Of a stretch of 64,000 bases of DNA, positions 17,410-27,650 are shown piece by piece (the stretch's first letter is position 1; each line of letters begins with the position of its first letter). The stretch is from Algoriphagus sp. AK58 (GTDB taxonomy: Bacteria; Bacteroidota; Bacteroidia; Cytophagales; Cyclobacteriaceae), in assembly GCF_014324365.1 (NCBI RefSeq), contig NZ_QEIG01000003.1:62001-126000 (forward strand), read 5' to 3'. The notes under the pieces are model-generated. The model worked only from the letters and a program-made list of their open reading frames with translations. It did no database searches and was not told the origin of the DNA. A program made the translations under genes and the position numbers.

Positions 17410-19944
17410 ATGAAAAAGAGTTTACTGACCTTAACATTTGCGTTGGCACTGGTTTGGGGAGCTTTGGCACAACTCAAGACCCCGGAGCAGTTTTTGGGCT
17501 ATAAGCCAGGAGACCGCTTTACTCCACATCACCGCATGGTGGATTACTTTGACTACGTGGCCTCACAAAACCCAAACATCAAAATCATCCAATACGGAGA
17601 GACCAATGAAAAACGGCCACTGTTTGTAGCGATTCTATCCAGCCCGGAAAATATGGCCCGTCTGGAACAAATCCGTACGGATAACCTCAAGCGAGCCGGC
17701 CTCATGGAGGGAACTCCCAGCACCGAGATTCCGATCAATTGGATGTCTTTCAACGTGCACGGCAACGAATCAGTGGGTATGGAAGCAGCGATTTCGACAT
17801 TTTATACTCTGGCAGATCCCAATAATCCCAAGTCTCAGGAATGGCTCAAAAATCAAGTCATCATCCTAGACCCTTGCATCAATCCAGATGGTCGCGACCG
17901 CTATGCCATGTGGTACAATCAGAAGATGAATACCCGACTGCAGCCTGACCCACAGTCTATGGAACACAACGAACCTTGGCCGGGAGGAAGAGCCAATCAT
18001 TACCTCTTCGACCTCAACCGGGATTGGGCTTGGCAAGTGCAGGTGGAATCTCAACAAAGACTGAAGCTTTACCAGCAGTGGATGCCTCAGTTGCACCTGG
18101 ATTTCCATGAGCAAGGCATCGACAATCCTTTTTACATGGCTCCGGCAGCTGAGCCATTGCACGAGCAGTTGACTCCCTTTCAGCATGAATTTCAGGATAT
18201 CTTCGGTCGTAATACCGCCAAGTATTTTGATCAAATGGGGAAATTTTACTTCACTAAGGAGCGTTTTGATTTGCTCTATCCTTCTTATGGAGACACTTAC
18301 CCCATGTACAATGGGGCCATAGGCATGACCATCGAACAAGGTGGGAGCGGACGCGCAGGTATCGGAGTTTATAATTCAATCGGTGATACCGTAACTCTGA
18401 GCGGTCGTATCGCTGGGCACTACACCGCAGCAATGTCGGCGGCAGAGGTGACCAGCCAAAACGCCAAGCGTTTGGTGGACGAGTTTGCCAATTATTTTAA
18501 AAACAACTCCAGCAATCCAAAAGGGAAATATAAAAGCTTCGTGATCAAAGCTGAAAGCAATCCGGCACAGGTAGCAAAATTGCTTGAGCTTTTGGATAAA
18601 AACGGCATTCGTTATGGAAAAGCCGGAGCAAAAACCGGACTGAAAGGATTTGAATACCAAACCGGAAAATCAGGTGTCACATTTTCCACCTCGGACAAAG
18701 ACATTGTGATCAATGCTTATCAGCCCAAATCCGTTTTGGCACAAGTGCTTTTTGAACCCAATCCTACCCTCAACGACTCCATTACCTATGATATCACCAG
18801 TTGGGCAATGCCTTATGCCTATGGATTGAAAGCCTATGCTTTGGAAACCAGATTAGATGCTTCCGGTGCGTACGAAAAGCCTTCGAATCCAGCCAATCAG
18901 CCCGGCTCTACACCGGTTGCCTATTTGGCTACCTGGGAGGGAACCCGCGATGCTGCATTTCTTTCTGCCTTGCTCAATCAAAAAATCCGGGTTCGCTTTG
19001 CGGAATATCCCTTTACAGTGGAAGGTAAAAGCTATCCGGCAGGTACACTGATCATCACCAAAGGCGGAAATGAATATGTGGGAGACTTTGACAAAAAGGT
19101 AACAGAAACCGCCAATAGTTTTGGAGTGACCTTAGCCAGAACCCAAACAGGCTATGTGGATAAAGGTAAAGACTTTGGTTCACCCAATATCCGGGTGATC
19201 AAAGCGCCAAAAGTGGCCTTGGTCGGCGGAAACGGAACCTCTTCCCTCAATTACGGGGAGGTGTGGCACTTTTTTGAAAAAGAACTCGACTATCCTTTGA
19301 GCAACTTGGATGCTACCGCTATGGGAAGTTATGACCTCAGCAAATACGATGTAATTATTCTTCCATCAGTATTTGGAGCAGCGCTTAATGCTGCTGCTCA
19401 AACCAAATTGACCGATTGGGTTAAGGCTGGAGGAAAACTGATTGCAATCGATGCAGCAGTAAATCTTTTTGCCAATAAAGAAGGGTTTAAGCTGAAAACC
19501 TTTGATTCGGATGAGGAGAAAAAAGCGGCTGAAAAAACCGCCCAAGATCTTGCCAAGCAAGAACGCTTAGAGCCCTACACTGATAGTGAACGTTTGGAAA
19601 TATCCGGAGGAACGGCCGGTGCAATCTATGAGGTTAAAATGGATGAAACTCATCCACTGGGCTATGGCACTGGAGGAAAATTCTATACCCTTAAAAACAA
19701 TTCAAGCCGGTTTGCTTACCTCAGTGGGGGCATAAATGCGGGAATAATAGCTTCCAATGATTCTTACCGCACTGGGTACATTGGTTACAAAATCAAATCC
19801 CAAATGGGTAACTCCATGGTGATCGGCGCAGAAAATCTAGGACGCGGACAGTTGGTTTACTTTGTTGACAATCCAATTTTCAGAGGTTTCTGGGAAAGCG
19901 GCAAGTTGGTCTTAAGTAATGCGATCTTCATGGTAGGGCAGTAA
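17410..19944 (+). CDS. Secreted M14-family zinc carboxypeptidase
   Basis: This is an exported metallocarboxypeptidase of 844 aa with a signal peptide (WGALAQ, cut near 20). The catalytic domain fills about residues 25-360: zinc ligands His117 and Glu120 in FNVHGNESVG and His233 in HLDFHEQG, the substrate-site NPDGRDRY, and the general base Glu309 in GMTIEQGG. Residues 380-844 are an extra region that is common in Bacteroidota M14 proteins and contains a glutamine-amidotransferase-like fold around 600-690 (VALVGGNGTSSLNYGEVWHFFE, SKYDVIILPS). The substrate is unknown, probably peptides or wall fragments. A terminator follows. Confidence 0.9.
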   Translation: MKKSLLTLTFALALVWGALAQLKTPEQFLGYKPGDRFTPHHRMVDYFDYVASQNPNIKIIQYGETNEKRPLFVAILSSPENMARLEQIRTDNLKRAGLMEGTPSTEIPINWMSFNVHGNESVGMEAAISTFYTLADPNNPKSQEWLKNQVIILDPCINPDGRDRYAMWYNQKMNTRLQPDPQSMEHNEPWPGGRANHYLFDLNRDWAWQVQVESQQRLKLYQQWMPQLHLDFHEQGIDNPFYMAPAAEPLHEQLTPFQHEFQDIFGRNTAKYFDQMGKFYFTKERFDLLYPSYGDTYPMYNGAIGMTIEQGGSGRAGIGVYNSIGDTVTLSGRIAGHYTAAMSAAEVTSQNAKRLVDEFANYFKNNSSNPKGKYKSFVIKAESNPAQVAKLLELLDKNGIRYGKAGAKTGLKGFEYQTGKSGVTFSTSDKDIVINAYQPKSVLAQVLFEPNPTLNDSITYDITSWAMPYAYGLKAYALETRLDASGAYEKPSNPANQPGSTPVAYLATWEGTRDAAFLSALLNQKIRVRFAEYPFTVEGKSYPAGTLIITKGGNEYVGDFDKKVTETANSFGVTLARTQTGYVDKGKDFGSPNIRVIKAPKVALVGGNGTSSLNYGEVWHFFEKELDYPLSNLDATAMGSYDLSKYDVIILPSVFGAALNAAAQTKLTDWVKAGGKLIAIDAAVNLFANKEGFKLKTFDSDEEKKAAEKTAQDLAKQERLEPYTDSERLEISGGTAGAIYEVKMDETHPLGYGTGGKFYTLKNNSSRFAYLSGGINAGIIASNDSYRTGYIGYKIKSQMGNSMVIGAENLGRGQLVYFVDNPIFRGFWESGKLVLSNAIFMVGQ

Positions 19945-19970
19945 TTTGGGCCTACCTCATGCCATAAATC

Positions 19971-20001
19971 AAGCCGGCTGCGGGATGTAGCCGGTTTTTT
20001 T
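19971..20001 (+). terminator. Rho-independent terminator after M14 peptidase
   Basis: Arms AAGCCGGCT and AGCCGGTT enclose an eight-base loop and are followed by seven T. Confidence 0.9.
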
Positions 20002-20121
20002 ATACCAAAGGGAAATTCCCAGATTCCAAAAGCATTTTTAATCCTAGTATTATTTTCTATCTTTTTCCTCAAATTTTGAAAAAGAACAACTCGCTGGTTC
20101 AGGCGTGATTGAAACTGACTG

Positions 20122-23100
20122 ATGAAAAACATCCTTCGCATTTGGGGATTAGCATTTTTACTCGTTGCCTGCGGCAAAAGTGATTTTTCTGAGACCTCAG
20201 ACGAGAAACTATCCTTTTCTGCCCCTCAGATCACAAGGGTTTCAGAACTGTCGGATTCCCTCAAACCCCAGGTGGTAAGTTTGGCAGAGGTTACTGCCCC
20301 TCGAACAATTTTGATACCCACACGAGATGGGGGTTCTTATTCTTTCCAAGGCGGGAATGAAGAATACATTTCTTTCTCACTGTTAGCTCCAAAAAGCCAA
20401 GAATTACTTGTCCTGCGCGATCCCAATGGAGAAATCGTAAAAGACCAAAAAGGGACACCTTATTTACTTGGTGAAGGGGGTATTTCCCAATTTCGAACCT
20501 ATTCTACTGACGACGGCTTGGCATTGGATGCGGTCAACTGTGCACTTTTAGACAGTCGGGGCCACCTGTGGTTTGGCACCAATGGTGGAGGAGTAAGCAG
20601 GTATGATGGAAATACGTTTACCAACTACACCTCCTCCCAAGGATTGGTGGGAAACACCATTCGCAGCATTTGGGAAGATAGCAAAGGCAATATGTGGTTT
20701 GGAACCATCACAGGGGTGAGCAGGTTTGATGGTTTTTCTTTTACAAACTATACGGTCAAAGAAGGATTGGCAGACGATGTGGTATTTGGAATCGCAGAAG
20801 ACAACGATGGAAATATCTGGTTTGGCACTGGAGGCGGAGGTGTGAGTCGATTTGACGGACAATCATTTACCACCTTTACCAAAAAAGATGGCTTGGCGGA
20901 GAACTTTGTAATTGCCGTGGCCAAGGACCAAAAAGGCAATCTTTATTTCGGAACCAACGGTGGAGGAATGAGCCGTTTTGACGGGAAATCTTTTACTAAT
21001 TTTTCAGAATCCGATGGTTTGGCTGGAAATCGGGTGAGAAGTTTTGGAATGGCATCTGACGGATCCATTTGGATAGGAACCATTGGCAGTGGGGTGAGTC
21101 GGTTTGATGGTGAAAAATTTAAGACTTATACCCTCAAAGATGGTCTGGCAGACAATATCGTCAGATCCATTTTGGAGGATAAAAACGGAAATATTTGGCT
21201 GGGAACCGAGCGAGGAACCAGCAGATTTGACGGCAAATTCACGACCTATACCCGTGATCAGGGTATGCCTGCCAATAGTGTTTTAGCCATCGTGATGGAT
21301 GATTCCGGCAAGCTTTGGTTTGGCACCGACGGAGGAGGGGTTACACGATTTGATGGGAGCGCATTTACAAGCTTTACGGTAAATCAGGGGCTTGGAGGAA
21401 ACATCATCCTGAGTACCTTGGAAGATAAAGAAGGGAATCTTTGGTTTGGTACAGCCGGTGGTGGATTAAGTAAGTTTGATGGGAAGAGTTTTACCACGTT
21501 CTCCCTTTCCCAAGGGCTAGCCGGAGAAATTGTCTATTCGATCATTGAGGACAAAAGCGGCCACCTTTGGATTGGAACCGGTGGTGGCGGAATCAGTAAA
21601 TACGACGGTAAAAGTTTCACCACCTATACTAGCCAACAAGGACTGCCATCCGATGAAATCTATGCCATTGCAGAAGATAAAGATGGGATCCTTTGGATCG
21701 GGACGGAAAATGGCCTCAGCAGATTTGATGGGACGCGATTTGTCAACTACGGAATAGATCAGGGTTTGGCAGGGCAAATCATCTTGGCTCTTTTGCCCGA
21801 AGATGAAGGAGGAATATGGATAGGAGCCGTGGACGGTGGAATTAGCCATTTTGATGGGGAAAAATTTACCAATCTTACTACCAAACAGGGTTTGGTGGAC
21901 GACGAAGTAATGAGGCTAAAGAAAGATCTGGACGGTAATCTTTGGATAGGTACGGGCCATGGATTGGGATTTCTGCCCAAAGAATCTATTTCCAAATGGA
22001 TCAAAGGGGATTTAGATCAAGCATCATCTGCCATGAAATCATTTGGTATCCAAGATGGACTGCCTGACAATGTCATTCTTCAAATTGTTCCCATGAAAAA
22101 TGGGAAAATCGCCATAGGAACCAATCTTGGGATCGCATTTTTTGATACCCCAACAGAGCAAGATGCGCCCGGTTCAACATTGAAAAACATAGAAATTTTT
22201 AACTCCAATACCGGATACCCAGTCAAAGACCTCACAGATGGTCAAAACGGGATGTTTGAGGACAGCAAAGGAATCATTTGGGCCGGGACCGGAAGTAACA
22301 AAACTGCATTGGTCAGATTTGACTACGATGGTTTGATTCGCAATACCGAACGTCCTAAGGTTTTTCTTAAACAGCTTAGAATCAACGAAGAAATCATCTC
22401 TTGGGAGTCTTTAAAAACGGATATAGACCCAACCTTAGTCGATTTTGACGAACTGAGTACGCTTGGTAAAAAGTTAAATTCTTCCGAAAGGGAAACACTT
22501 CAGCAGCGTTTCCGAGGACTTGAATTCTCAGACCTATTACCCTTTTTCCCTATTCCCCAAGGATTGGTGTTACCCTATCGACACAACCATATCAACATTG
22601 ACTTTGGATCCAATGAGCTAGCCAAGCCCTATTTGGTCGAATATCAGTACATACTGGAAGGATATGACGAAGAATGGAGCCCTGTCTTAAAAAAAACCAG
22701 TGCCACTTTTGGAAATATCCAAGAAGGGGATTATTCCTTCAAGGTCAGAGCTAGATTTGCAGGACCCAGTGAAGAAGATGCCGGAAATTGGACCGAGCCC
22801 TTAAGTTATTCTTTCACCGTCTTACCTCCCTGGTACCGAACATGGTGGGCTTATGGGATCTATACTCTCCTATTTCTTTCTTTGATTTATCCAATCCACC
22901 GCTATCAAAGAAATATGGTGATCAAAGCGGAACAGGAAAAAGCACGAGAGCGTGAATTGGCTCAGGCGAAAGAAATAGAGAAAGCCTACACCAAGCTGGA
23001 AGCTGCACATGAAAACCTAAAGTCAACCCAAGCTCAGCTGATCCAGCAGGAAAAATTAGCCTCCCTTGGTCAGCTCACGGCGGGGATCGCTCACGAGATC

Positions 23101-23817
23101 AAAAACCCGCTCAACTTTGTCAATAATTTTTCAGGGCTGAGCTTGGAGTTTCTCGACGAAATTGAGGAGGAATTAGACAAAATGGAGGAAAGCGAAGCCT
23201 TGGAAAATGTGCGTGATCTGCTCTCCGACATTAAGACCAATCTTACCAAAATCAAACACCACGGAGGCCGCGCTGATGGTATCGTCAAATCTATGCTGAT
23301 GCACTCCAGAGGAGGAAGTGGAGCTATGGAACCGGCAGACCTCAACGAGGTCATCAAAGAATATGTCAACCTTTCCTTCCACGGCATGCGCGCCAACAAA
23401 AATCCGATCAATGTCGAAATCGAACTCGATCTGGAGAATGCGTTACCTAAGATTCCACTCAATTCGGAGGACTTCAGCAGAGTTATCCTAAACCTAACCA
23501 AGAATGCTTTTGATGCTATGCGGGAGAAAGTCAATAAAGTGGGTCCTGATTACAAACCCAAGCTGTCTGTAAGAACCCGCGATCTTGGAGAAAAGGTACT
23601 CATCGAGGTAGAAGACAATGGCCCTGGGGTTCCTGATGACATCAAGGACAAATTGCTTATGCCATTTTTCACAACCAAAAAAGGGACTGAGGGTACTGGC
23701 TTAGGCTTAAGCATCACCCACGATATCATCAAGGCTCACAATGGCTCTTTGGATATCACCACCAAGGTAGGAGATTGGACCAAATTCAGCATTTCAATTC
23801 CAAAAGCATCAGCCTAA
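20122..23817 (+). CDS. Propeller sensor histidine kinase (14 Reg_prop blades, Y_Y_Y, HisKA/HATPase)
   Basis: This is a 1231-aa membrane sensor kinase. It begins with a lipoprotein-type signal (MKNILRIWGL..., lipobox LVAC, Cys18). Residues 130-730 hold 14 repeats of the two-component-regulator propeller type (pattern GNLWFGTxGGGVSRFDG, then TNYTxxxGLAxN), as expected for two seven-bladed propellers. A Y_Y_Y domain (about 820-905), one membrane helix (around 912-930) and a coiled coil lead to the kinase: phospho-acceptor His991 in AGIAHEIKNPLNF, the N box NLTKNAFDAM, and G boxes DNGPGVPD and GTGLGLS. There is no fused receiver or AraC domain, unlike classical hybrid systems, so it must signal to separate receivers, three of which lie downstream. 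Confidence 0.93.
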   Translation: MKNILRIWGLAFLLVACGKSDFSETSDEKLSFSAPQITRVSELSDSLKPQVVSLAEVTAPRTILIPTRDGGSYSFQGGNEEYISFSLLAPKSQELLVLRDPNGEIVKDQKGTPYLLGEGGISQFRTYSTDDGLALDAVNCALLDSRGHLWFGTNGGGVSRYDGNTFTNYTSSQGLVGNTIRSIWEDSKGNMWFGTITGVSRFDGFSFTNYTVKEGLADDVVFGIAEDNDGNIWFGTGGGGVSRFDGQSFTTFTKKDGLAENFVIAVAKDQKGNLYFGTNGGGMSRFDGKSFTNFSESDGLAGNRVRSFGMASDGSIWIGTIGSGVSRFDGEKFKTYTLKDGLADNIVRSILEDKNGNIWLGTERGTSRFDGKFTTYTRDQGMPANSVLAIVMDDSGKLWFGTDGGGVTRFDGSAFTSFTVNQGLGGNIILSTLEDKEGNLWFGTAGGGLSKFDGKSFTTFSLSQGLAGEIVYSIIEDKSGHLWIGTGGGGISKYDGKSFTTYTSQQGLPSDEIYAIAEDKDGILWIGTENGLSRFDGTRFVNYGIDQGLAGQIILALLPEDEGGIWIGAVDGGISHFDGEKFTNLTTKQGLVDDEVMRLKKDLDGNLWIGTGHGLGFLPKESISKWIKGDLDQASSAMKSFGIQDGLPDNVILQIVPMKNGKIAIGTNLGIAFFDTPTEQDAPGSTLKNIEIFNSNTGYPVKDLTDGQNGMFEDSKGIIWAGTGSNKTALVRFDYDGLIRNTERPKVFLKQLRINEEIISWESLKTDIDPTLVDFDELSTLGKKLNSSERETLQQRFRGLEFSDLLPFFPIPQGLVLPYRHNHINIDFGSNELAKPYLVEYQYILEGYDEEWSPVLKKTSATFGNIQEGDYSFKVRARFAGPSEEDAGNWTEPLSYSFTVLPPWYRTWWAYGIYTLLFLSLIYPIHRYQRNMVIKAEQEKARERELAQAKEIEKAYTKLEAAHENLKSTQAQLIQQEKLASLGQLTAGIAHEIKNPLNFVNNFSGLSLEFLDEIEEELDKMEESEALENVRDLLSDIKTNLTKIKHHGGRADGIVKSMLMHSRGGSGAMEPADLNEVIKEYVNLSFHGMRANKNPINVEIELDLENALPKIPLNSEDFSRVILNLTKNAFDAMREKVNKVGPDYKPKLSVRTRDLGEKVLIEVEDNGPGVPDDIKDKLLMPFFTTKKGTEGTGLGLSITHDIIKAHNGSLDITTKVGDWTKFSISIPKASA

Positions 23818-23977
23818 ATTTTCAAAGCGAATTTTTTCAGAACCAGATGCGGGCATGCCTACTTTTTTAATCTAATCCGCCTGTAACATTTATTGACGGT
23901 TACTTAGTTTTCAGTTGTTTTTTTGAATTCCAACCTTAATTTTAAAACTATAAAAACCATAATAACCTCTTTCCGCT

Positions 23978-25771
23978 TTGGAAAATTTTTACTCAAAAGC
24001 CAATCATAACAGAAGGATCCTTTTAAGACTCTTTGGGGAATCTGATGTCGAATTTGTAGACCAAGTATTACAATCTGCCAAGCTGATCGAATTGGATACG
24101 GGACAGTTTCTATTTCATCAGGGGGACCCGGGAAACGCGCTCTACATTGTCCTGTCGGGTCGATTTCGTGCTTTGGCCACCCAAAATGACAATATCTTAC
24201 ATGCCTTGGGCGATATTGGTGAAGGAGAGCCTATCGGTGAATTTGCTCTTTTTACCTCTGCCCCCAGATCGGCTTCCGTGGTAGCCATCCGAAAATCCGT
24301 CGCCCTTGAATTGACGGAACCTGAATACCTCAAACTGGTCAGTAAAAAACCTGAATTCTCAACTTTGATGGCCAGATTTGTCATCAACAGGATGAGAAGA
24401 AATGCCCTTCAGCAACATCTGGAAAGTTCTGCGAAAAATATTGCGGTCATGAACCTGCAAGCAGATCGAGATATCTCGGCCTACACGGATGCCATCAGAG
24501 TTCAGTTTGAAGCCATGAAGATCAAAATTCAGGTTTTAGATCATGAAAGTCATGCCAACTTCGATACCCATGAATTGTATACTGCACTTGAGCAACATGA
24601 GGGGCTGAATTTTTTGGTATGCAGTGAGGCTGATCTTCACTGGTCCACTCAATGTGCGATCTATGCCGATTTGATAGTAGTGGCGACGGATTTTTATGCA
24701 GACAGTGAGCTGTATGAAATCGAGAAAAGACTGGAACTCTATTCCCAAAACATCCTGAACAAGAAGATTTTCCTCCTTCTGCTACACCCAGAAAACGCTC
24801 CTCAGCCCGAAAATACAAGGAGGTGGTTTGAAAACAGAAATCTGGATTTGCATATTCACTACCGCTTAAATCATGGACCTGATATCCGGAGATTTGCCAG
24901 AATTCTGACCAACAATGCCATAGGATTGGTATTAGGCGGAGGTGGAGCCAAGGGATTCGCCCATCTTGGGGCGATACTTGCCCTTTATGAAAAAGGAGTA
25001 GAAATCGACTTCTTGGGAGGCACGAGTGCCGGAGCTCTATACGGCCTTACTACGTCCTATTGTGATTTTGATCCGCAGAAAATCCGCTTCTATGCCAACG
25101 ATTCGGCATCAAGCAAACTGACCCGAAACGATTTTACCTTTCCCATTCTTTCCATCATGTCAGGAAAGAAAATGGTGAATTACCTCAAAAAAATGATGGG
25201 TAATATTTACTTGGAAGATCTTTGGGTAAACAGTTACTGCGTATCGACCAATTTCTCCAATGCATCCACCAAAATCCATGACAAAGGACTGGCTTGGAAG
25301 CAGATTGCTGCAAGTATTGCCATCCCTGGAATTTATCCTCCTGTGGTGATTGATAATCAACTCCACGTAGACGGAGGTGTGGTCGACAACCTTCCCATAG
25401 AGACGATGTATAATTACCCTGTAAGACATATCATCGCCATATCCCTGACTCAGCTCAAATCCCAGCCAGTAGATTTTGAAGAAATTCCTTCTGCAAGTAC
25501 CTTATTGATGGATTCATTTTTAGGAAGAAGGAAATTTAGACTCCCCGGAATTGCTTCCATTCTGGTCAACTCCCTTACTCTCAATAGCCGTCAAAAGCAG
25601 GAGATGTCCAAGTCTGGGGTAGCTATATACTTGGAAATGGAACTCAAAGGTATTGGCATGTTGGATGACACGCGCTGGAAAGAAATCGTGCAAAAAGGTC
25701 ATGACCAAATGAAAAGTGCACTTGAATCCCTCAAGGAGGAGGAGAAATTCTGGTTACAACCCAAAGAATAA
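23978..25771 (+). CDS. Cyclic-nucleotide-binding patatin-like phospholipase (NTE type)
   Basis: The 597-aa product joins a CAP-like cyclic nucleotide domain to a patatin lipase. The binding pocket is canonical: GEFALFTSAPRSAS with Glu88 and Arg97, which contact the ribose and phosphate. Residues 150-310 are a linker related to the middle of neuropathy-target-esterase-like proteins. The lipase has the oxyanion loop GGGGAKGFAHLG (320-331), nucleophile Ser350 in GGTSAGAL and Asp465 in VDGGVVDN, so the Ser-Asp dyad is intact. It likely hydrolyses phospholipids or lysophospholipids when cAMP binds. A TTG start is used because no ATG or GTG exists in frame before the conserved region. It lies between two histidine kinases. 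Confidence 0.9.
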   Translation: MENFYSKANHNRRILLRLFGESDVEFVDQVLQSAKLIELDTGQFLFHQGDPGNALYIVLSGRFRALATQNDNILHALGDIGEGEPIGEFALFTSAPRSASVVAIRKSVALELTEPEYLKLVSKKPEFSTLMARFVINRMRRNALQQHLESSAKNIAVMNLQADRDISAYTDAIRVQFEAMKIKIQVLDHESHANFDTHELYTALEQHEGLNFLVCSEADLHWSTQCAIYADLIVVATDFYADSELYEIEKRLELYSQNILNKKIFLLLLHPENAPQPENTRRWFENRNLDLHIHYRLNHGPDIRRFARILTNNAIGLVLGGGGAKGFAHLGAILALYEKGVEIDFLGGTSAGALYGLTTSYCDFDPQKIRFYANDSASSKLTRNDFTFPILSIMSGKKMVNYLKKMMGNIYLEDLWVNSYCVSTNFSNASTKIHDKGLAWKQIAASIAIPGIYPPVVIDNQLHVDGGVVDNLPIETMYNYPVRHIIAISLTQLKSQPVDFEEIPSASTLLMDSFLGRRKFRLPGIASILVNSLTLNSRQKQEMSKSGVAIYLEMELKGIGMLDDTRWKEIVQKGHDQMKSALESLKEEEKFWLQPKE

Positions 25772-25893
25772 AAATATATCCGAGCTGAGAACCTTTATTT
25801 TCCCCCAAAAGCATTGCTAATCCTCTGGTTTTTCACAAATTAGATTGAAATTAATTTGCTTATAAGCCACTTCAGGATAATTGACCTTTTGAG

Positions 25894-27258
25894 ATGACTT
25901 TTATCAACCTTGTATCCCTTTTCCTTTTATACTATTTAAAGAGAAGCGCCGAACCGGAGACTTTCACGCCTAAGATCAAAAGCTATTTCAACTACGGAAT
26001 GGTGCTTGCCGGTGTGTTGGTGGTGTTGACCAATACCGGGCTTCCCCCTGTTTATCTTTATCAATTTTTCTCTTTCGTTCTGGTCGGAGCAATTATCTAT
26101 TTCATAGTAAACACCCCTTCCCTTGAGCAGCATAAAAATCTGGCAATCACCCCTTTGCCAATTATTGGAGTGTCCTTATTCCGATTTTTAGTAAAACTAT
26201 ATGACGAGGCTCTTTATGATTCGATTGAAAGCTACATCGATGCAGCAGGGGTATTTGCCTTTATCTGGGCGGTGACCATGTGGGTCAACCATCGAAAAGA
26301 AATCAAAGAAAGGAAACTTGAACAACTGATCGCCAAAGAAAAGGAGCGTCAATTCCACTTGGCACAAGAGAAGAAAAATGAATTAGAACGATTGGTCAAT
26401 GAAAGGACCTTTGAAATCAACCAACAAAAAGAAGAATTGCAGGAGGCCTTGGATAGTTTACGATCTACTCAAGAGCAACTCATCCAACAGGAAAAACTCG
26501 CCTCTCTTGGACAATTGACCGCCGGAATAGCCCATGAAATCAAAAATCCCCTGAATTTTATAAATAACTTTTCAGAGTTGAGCCAAGACTTTTTGGATGA
26601 AATAGAAGAAGAACTTCAAAAACTCCCTTCCTCCAACGAGATAGAAAACATCAAGGAGCTGTTGGGAGACGTCAAGTCCAATCTTGGAAAAATAAGGCAC
26701 CACGGGTCCCGGGCTGATGGAATTGTAAAATCCATGCTCATGCATTCCCGAGGAGGTACAGGCACTAAAGATCCAACAGACCTCAACGCACTCATCAGGG
26801 AATATTCCAATCTGGCTTTCCATGGCATGCGGGCCAATCCCAACCCAATCAATGTAGATATTGCACTTGAGTTGGATGAAAGCTTGACTAAAGTGGACCT
26901 CAATTCAGAAGACTTCAGCAGGGTGATTCTCAACTTGGTCAAAAACGCCTTTGATGCTATGAGAGAAAAAATTGCCAAAGAAGGCAACTCATACAAGGCC
27001 AAGGTAACATTGAGGACAAAAGATTTGGGAGAAAGTGTCCAGATCGAAGTGGAAGACAACGGGCCAGGAGTACCCGATGAAATAAAAGATAAGCTCTTGA
27101 TGCCCTTTTTTACTACTAAAAAAGGAACAGAAGGTACAGGCTTAGGCCTGAGCATTACCCATGATATCATCAAATCTCATGAGGGTAAGTTGTCCATTGA
27201 CTCAAAGGTGGGAGAGTTTACGCGTTTCAGTATAATGATACCAAAAAGAAAATCTTGA
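25894..27258 (+). CDS. Membrane histidine kinase
   Basis: The 454-aa protein has about four membrane segments in residues 1-132, a long coiled coil (134-200), and a HisKA/HATPase kinase with His214 in AGIAHEIKNPLNF, NLVKNAFDAM, DNGPGVPD and GTGLGLS. The kinase half is nearly the same as that of the propeller kinase at 20122, including QLIQQEKLASLGQLT before the His and KLLMPFFTTKKGTEGTG later, so the two are paralogues and may phosphorylate the same receivers. It lies 11 bases before the first response regulator, so the two are cotranscribed. Confidence 0.92.
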   Translation: MTFINLVSLFLLYYLKRSAEPETFTPKIKSYFNYGMVLAGVLVVLTNTGLPPVYLYQFFSFVLVGAIIYFIVNTPSLEQHKNLAITPLPIIGVSLFRFLVKLYDEALYDSIESYIDAAGVFAFIWAVTMWVNHRKEIKERKLEQLIAKEKERQFHLAQEKKNELERLVNERTFEINQQKEELQEALDSLRSTQEQLIQQEKLASLGQLTAGIAHEIKNPLNFINNFSELSQDFLDEIEEELQKLPSSNEIENIKELLGDVKSNLGKIRHHGSRADGIVKSMLMHSRGGTGTKDPTDLNALIREYSNLAFHGMRANPNPINVDIALELDESLTKVDLNSEDFSRVILNLVKNAFDAMREKIAKEGNSYKAKVTLRTKDLGESVQIEVEDNGPGVPDEIKDKLLMPFFTTKKGTEGTGLGLSITHDIIKSHEGKLSIDSKVGEFTRFSIMIPKRKS

Positions 27259-27269
27259 ATTTTTAAAAG

Positions 27270-27650
27270 ATGAAAATTTTAATCGTGGACGATGAGAGAG
27301 ACGTAGAGGATCTCTTCCGCCAAAAACTCAGAAAAGAAATAAAGAGCGGGCAGTTGGAGCTAGTATTTGCCTTTTCTGCACAAGAAGCGCTGGAAATTCT
27401 CGGAAGTGAAAATCCTCCCCAAGTGGTGTATGTGTTTTCAGATATCAACATGCCCGGGATGAGTGGACTGGAAATGCTGGCCGTAATCAAAGAGAAATTT
27501 CCACACATCCATGTGAGCATGGTGTCTGCCTATGGTGACAGCGAAAATTACAACAAGGCGATCAAATCAGGAGCAAAGGGATTTTTTACCAAACCTGTTG
27601 ATTTTGAATCCCTAAAGAAAGAAATCGCTAGCCTTCAGTTGGGAGATTAG
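27270..27650 (+). CDS. Single-domain response regulator (copy 1)
   Basis: This 126-aa protein is a bare receiver domain: acidic pair Asp7-Asp8 in LIVDDE, phospho-acceptor Asp58 in VFSDINMPGMSG, Ser in SMVSAYGD and Lys in FFTKPVDF. It has no output domain, so it works by phosphotransfer or by protein binding, like CheY. It follows the histidine kinase by 11 bases. By hand alignment it is identical to the copy at 28049 in 96 of 126 positions. Confidence 0.95.
   Translation: MKILIVDDERDVEDLFRQKLRKEIKSGQLELVFAFSAQEALEILGSENPPQVVYVFSDINMPGMSGLEMLAVIKEKFPHIHVSMVSAYGDSENYNKAIKSGAKGFFTKPVDFESLKKEIASLQLGD

Noticed and set aside
20540..22000. Tandem DNA satellite
   Set aside because: The repetition is at protein level: it comes from diverged propeller blades of about 42 residues and not from recent DNA duplication.
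26616..27173. Long minus-strand frame (185 codons) opposite the histidine kinase
   Set aside because: The kinase motifs on the plus strand are certain; the antisense frame is Ser/Leu-rich, and a similar one lies opposite the paralogous kinase at 23091-23534, as expected for a codon shadow.
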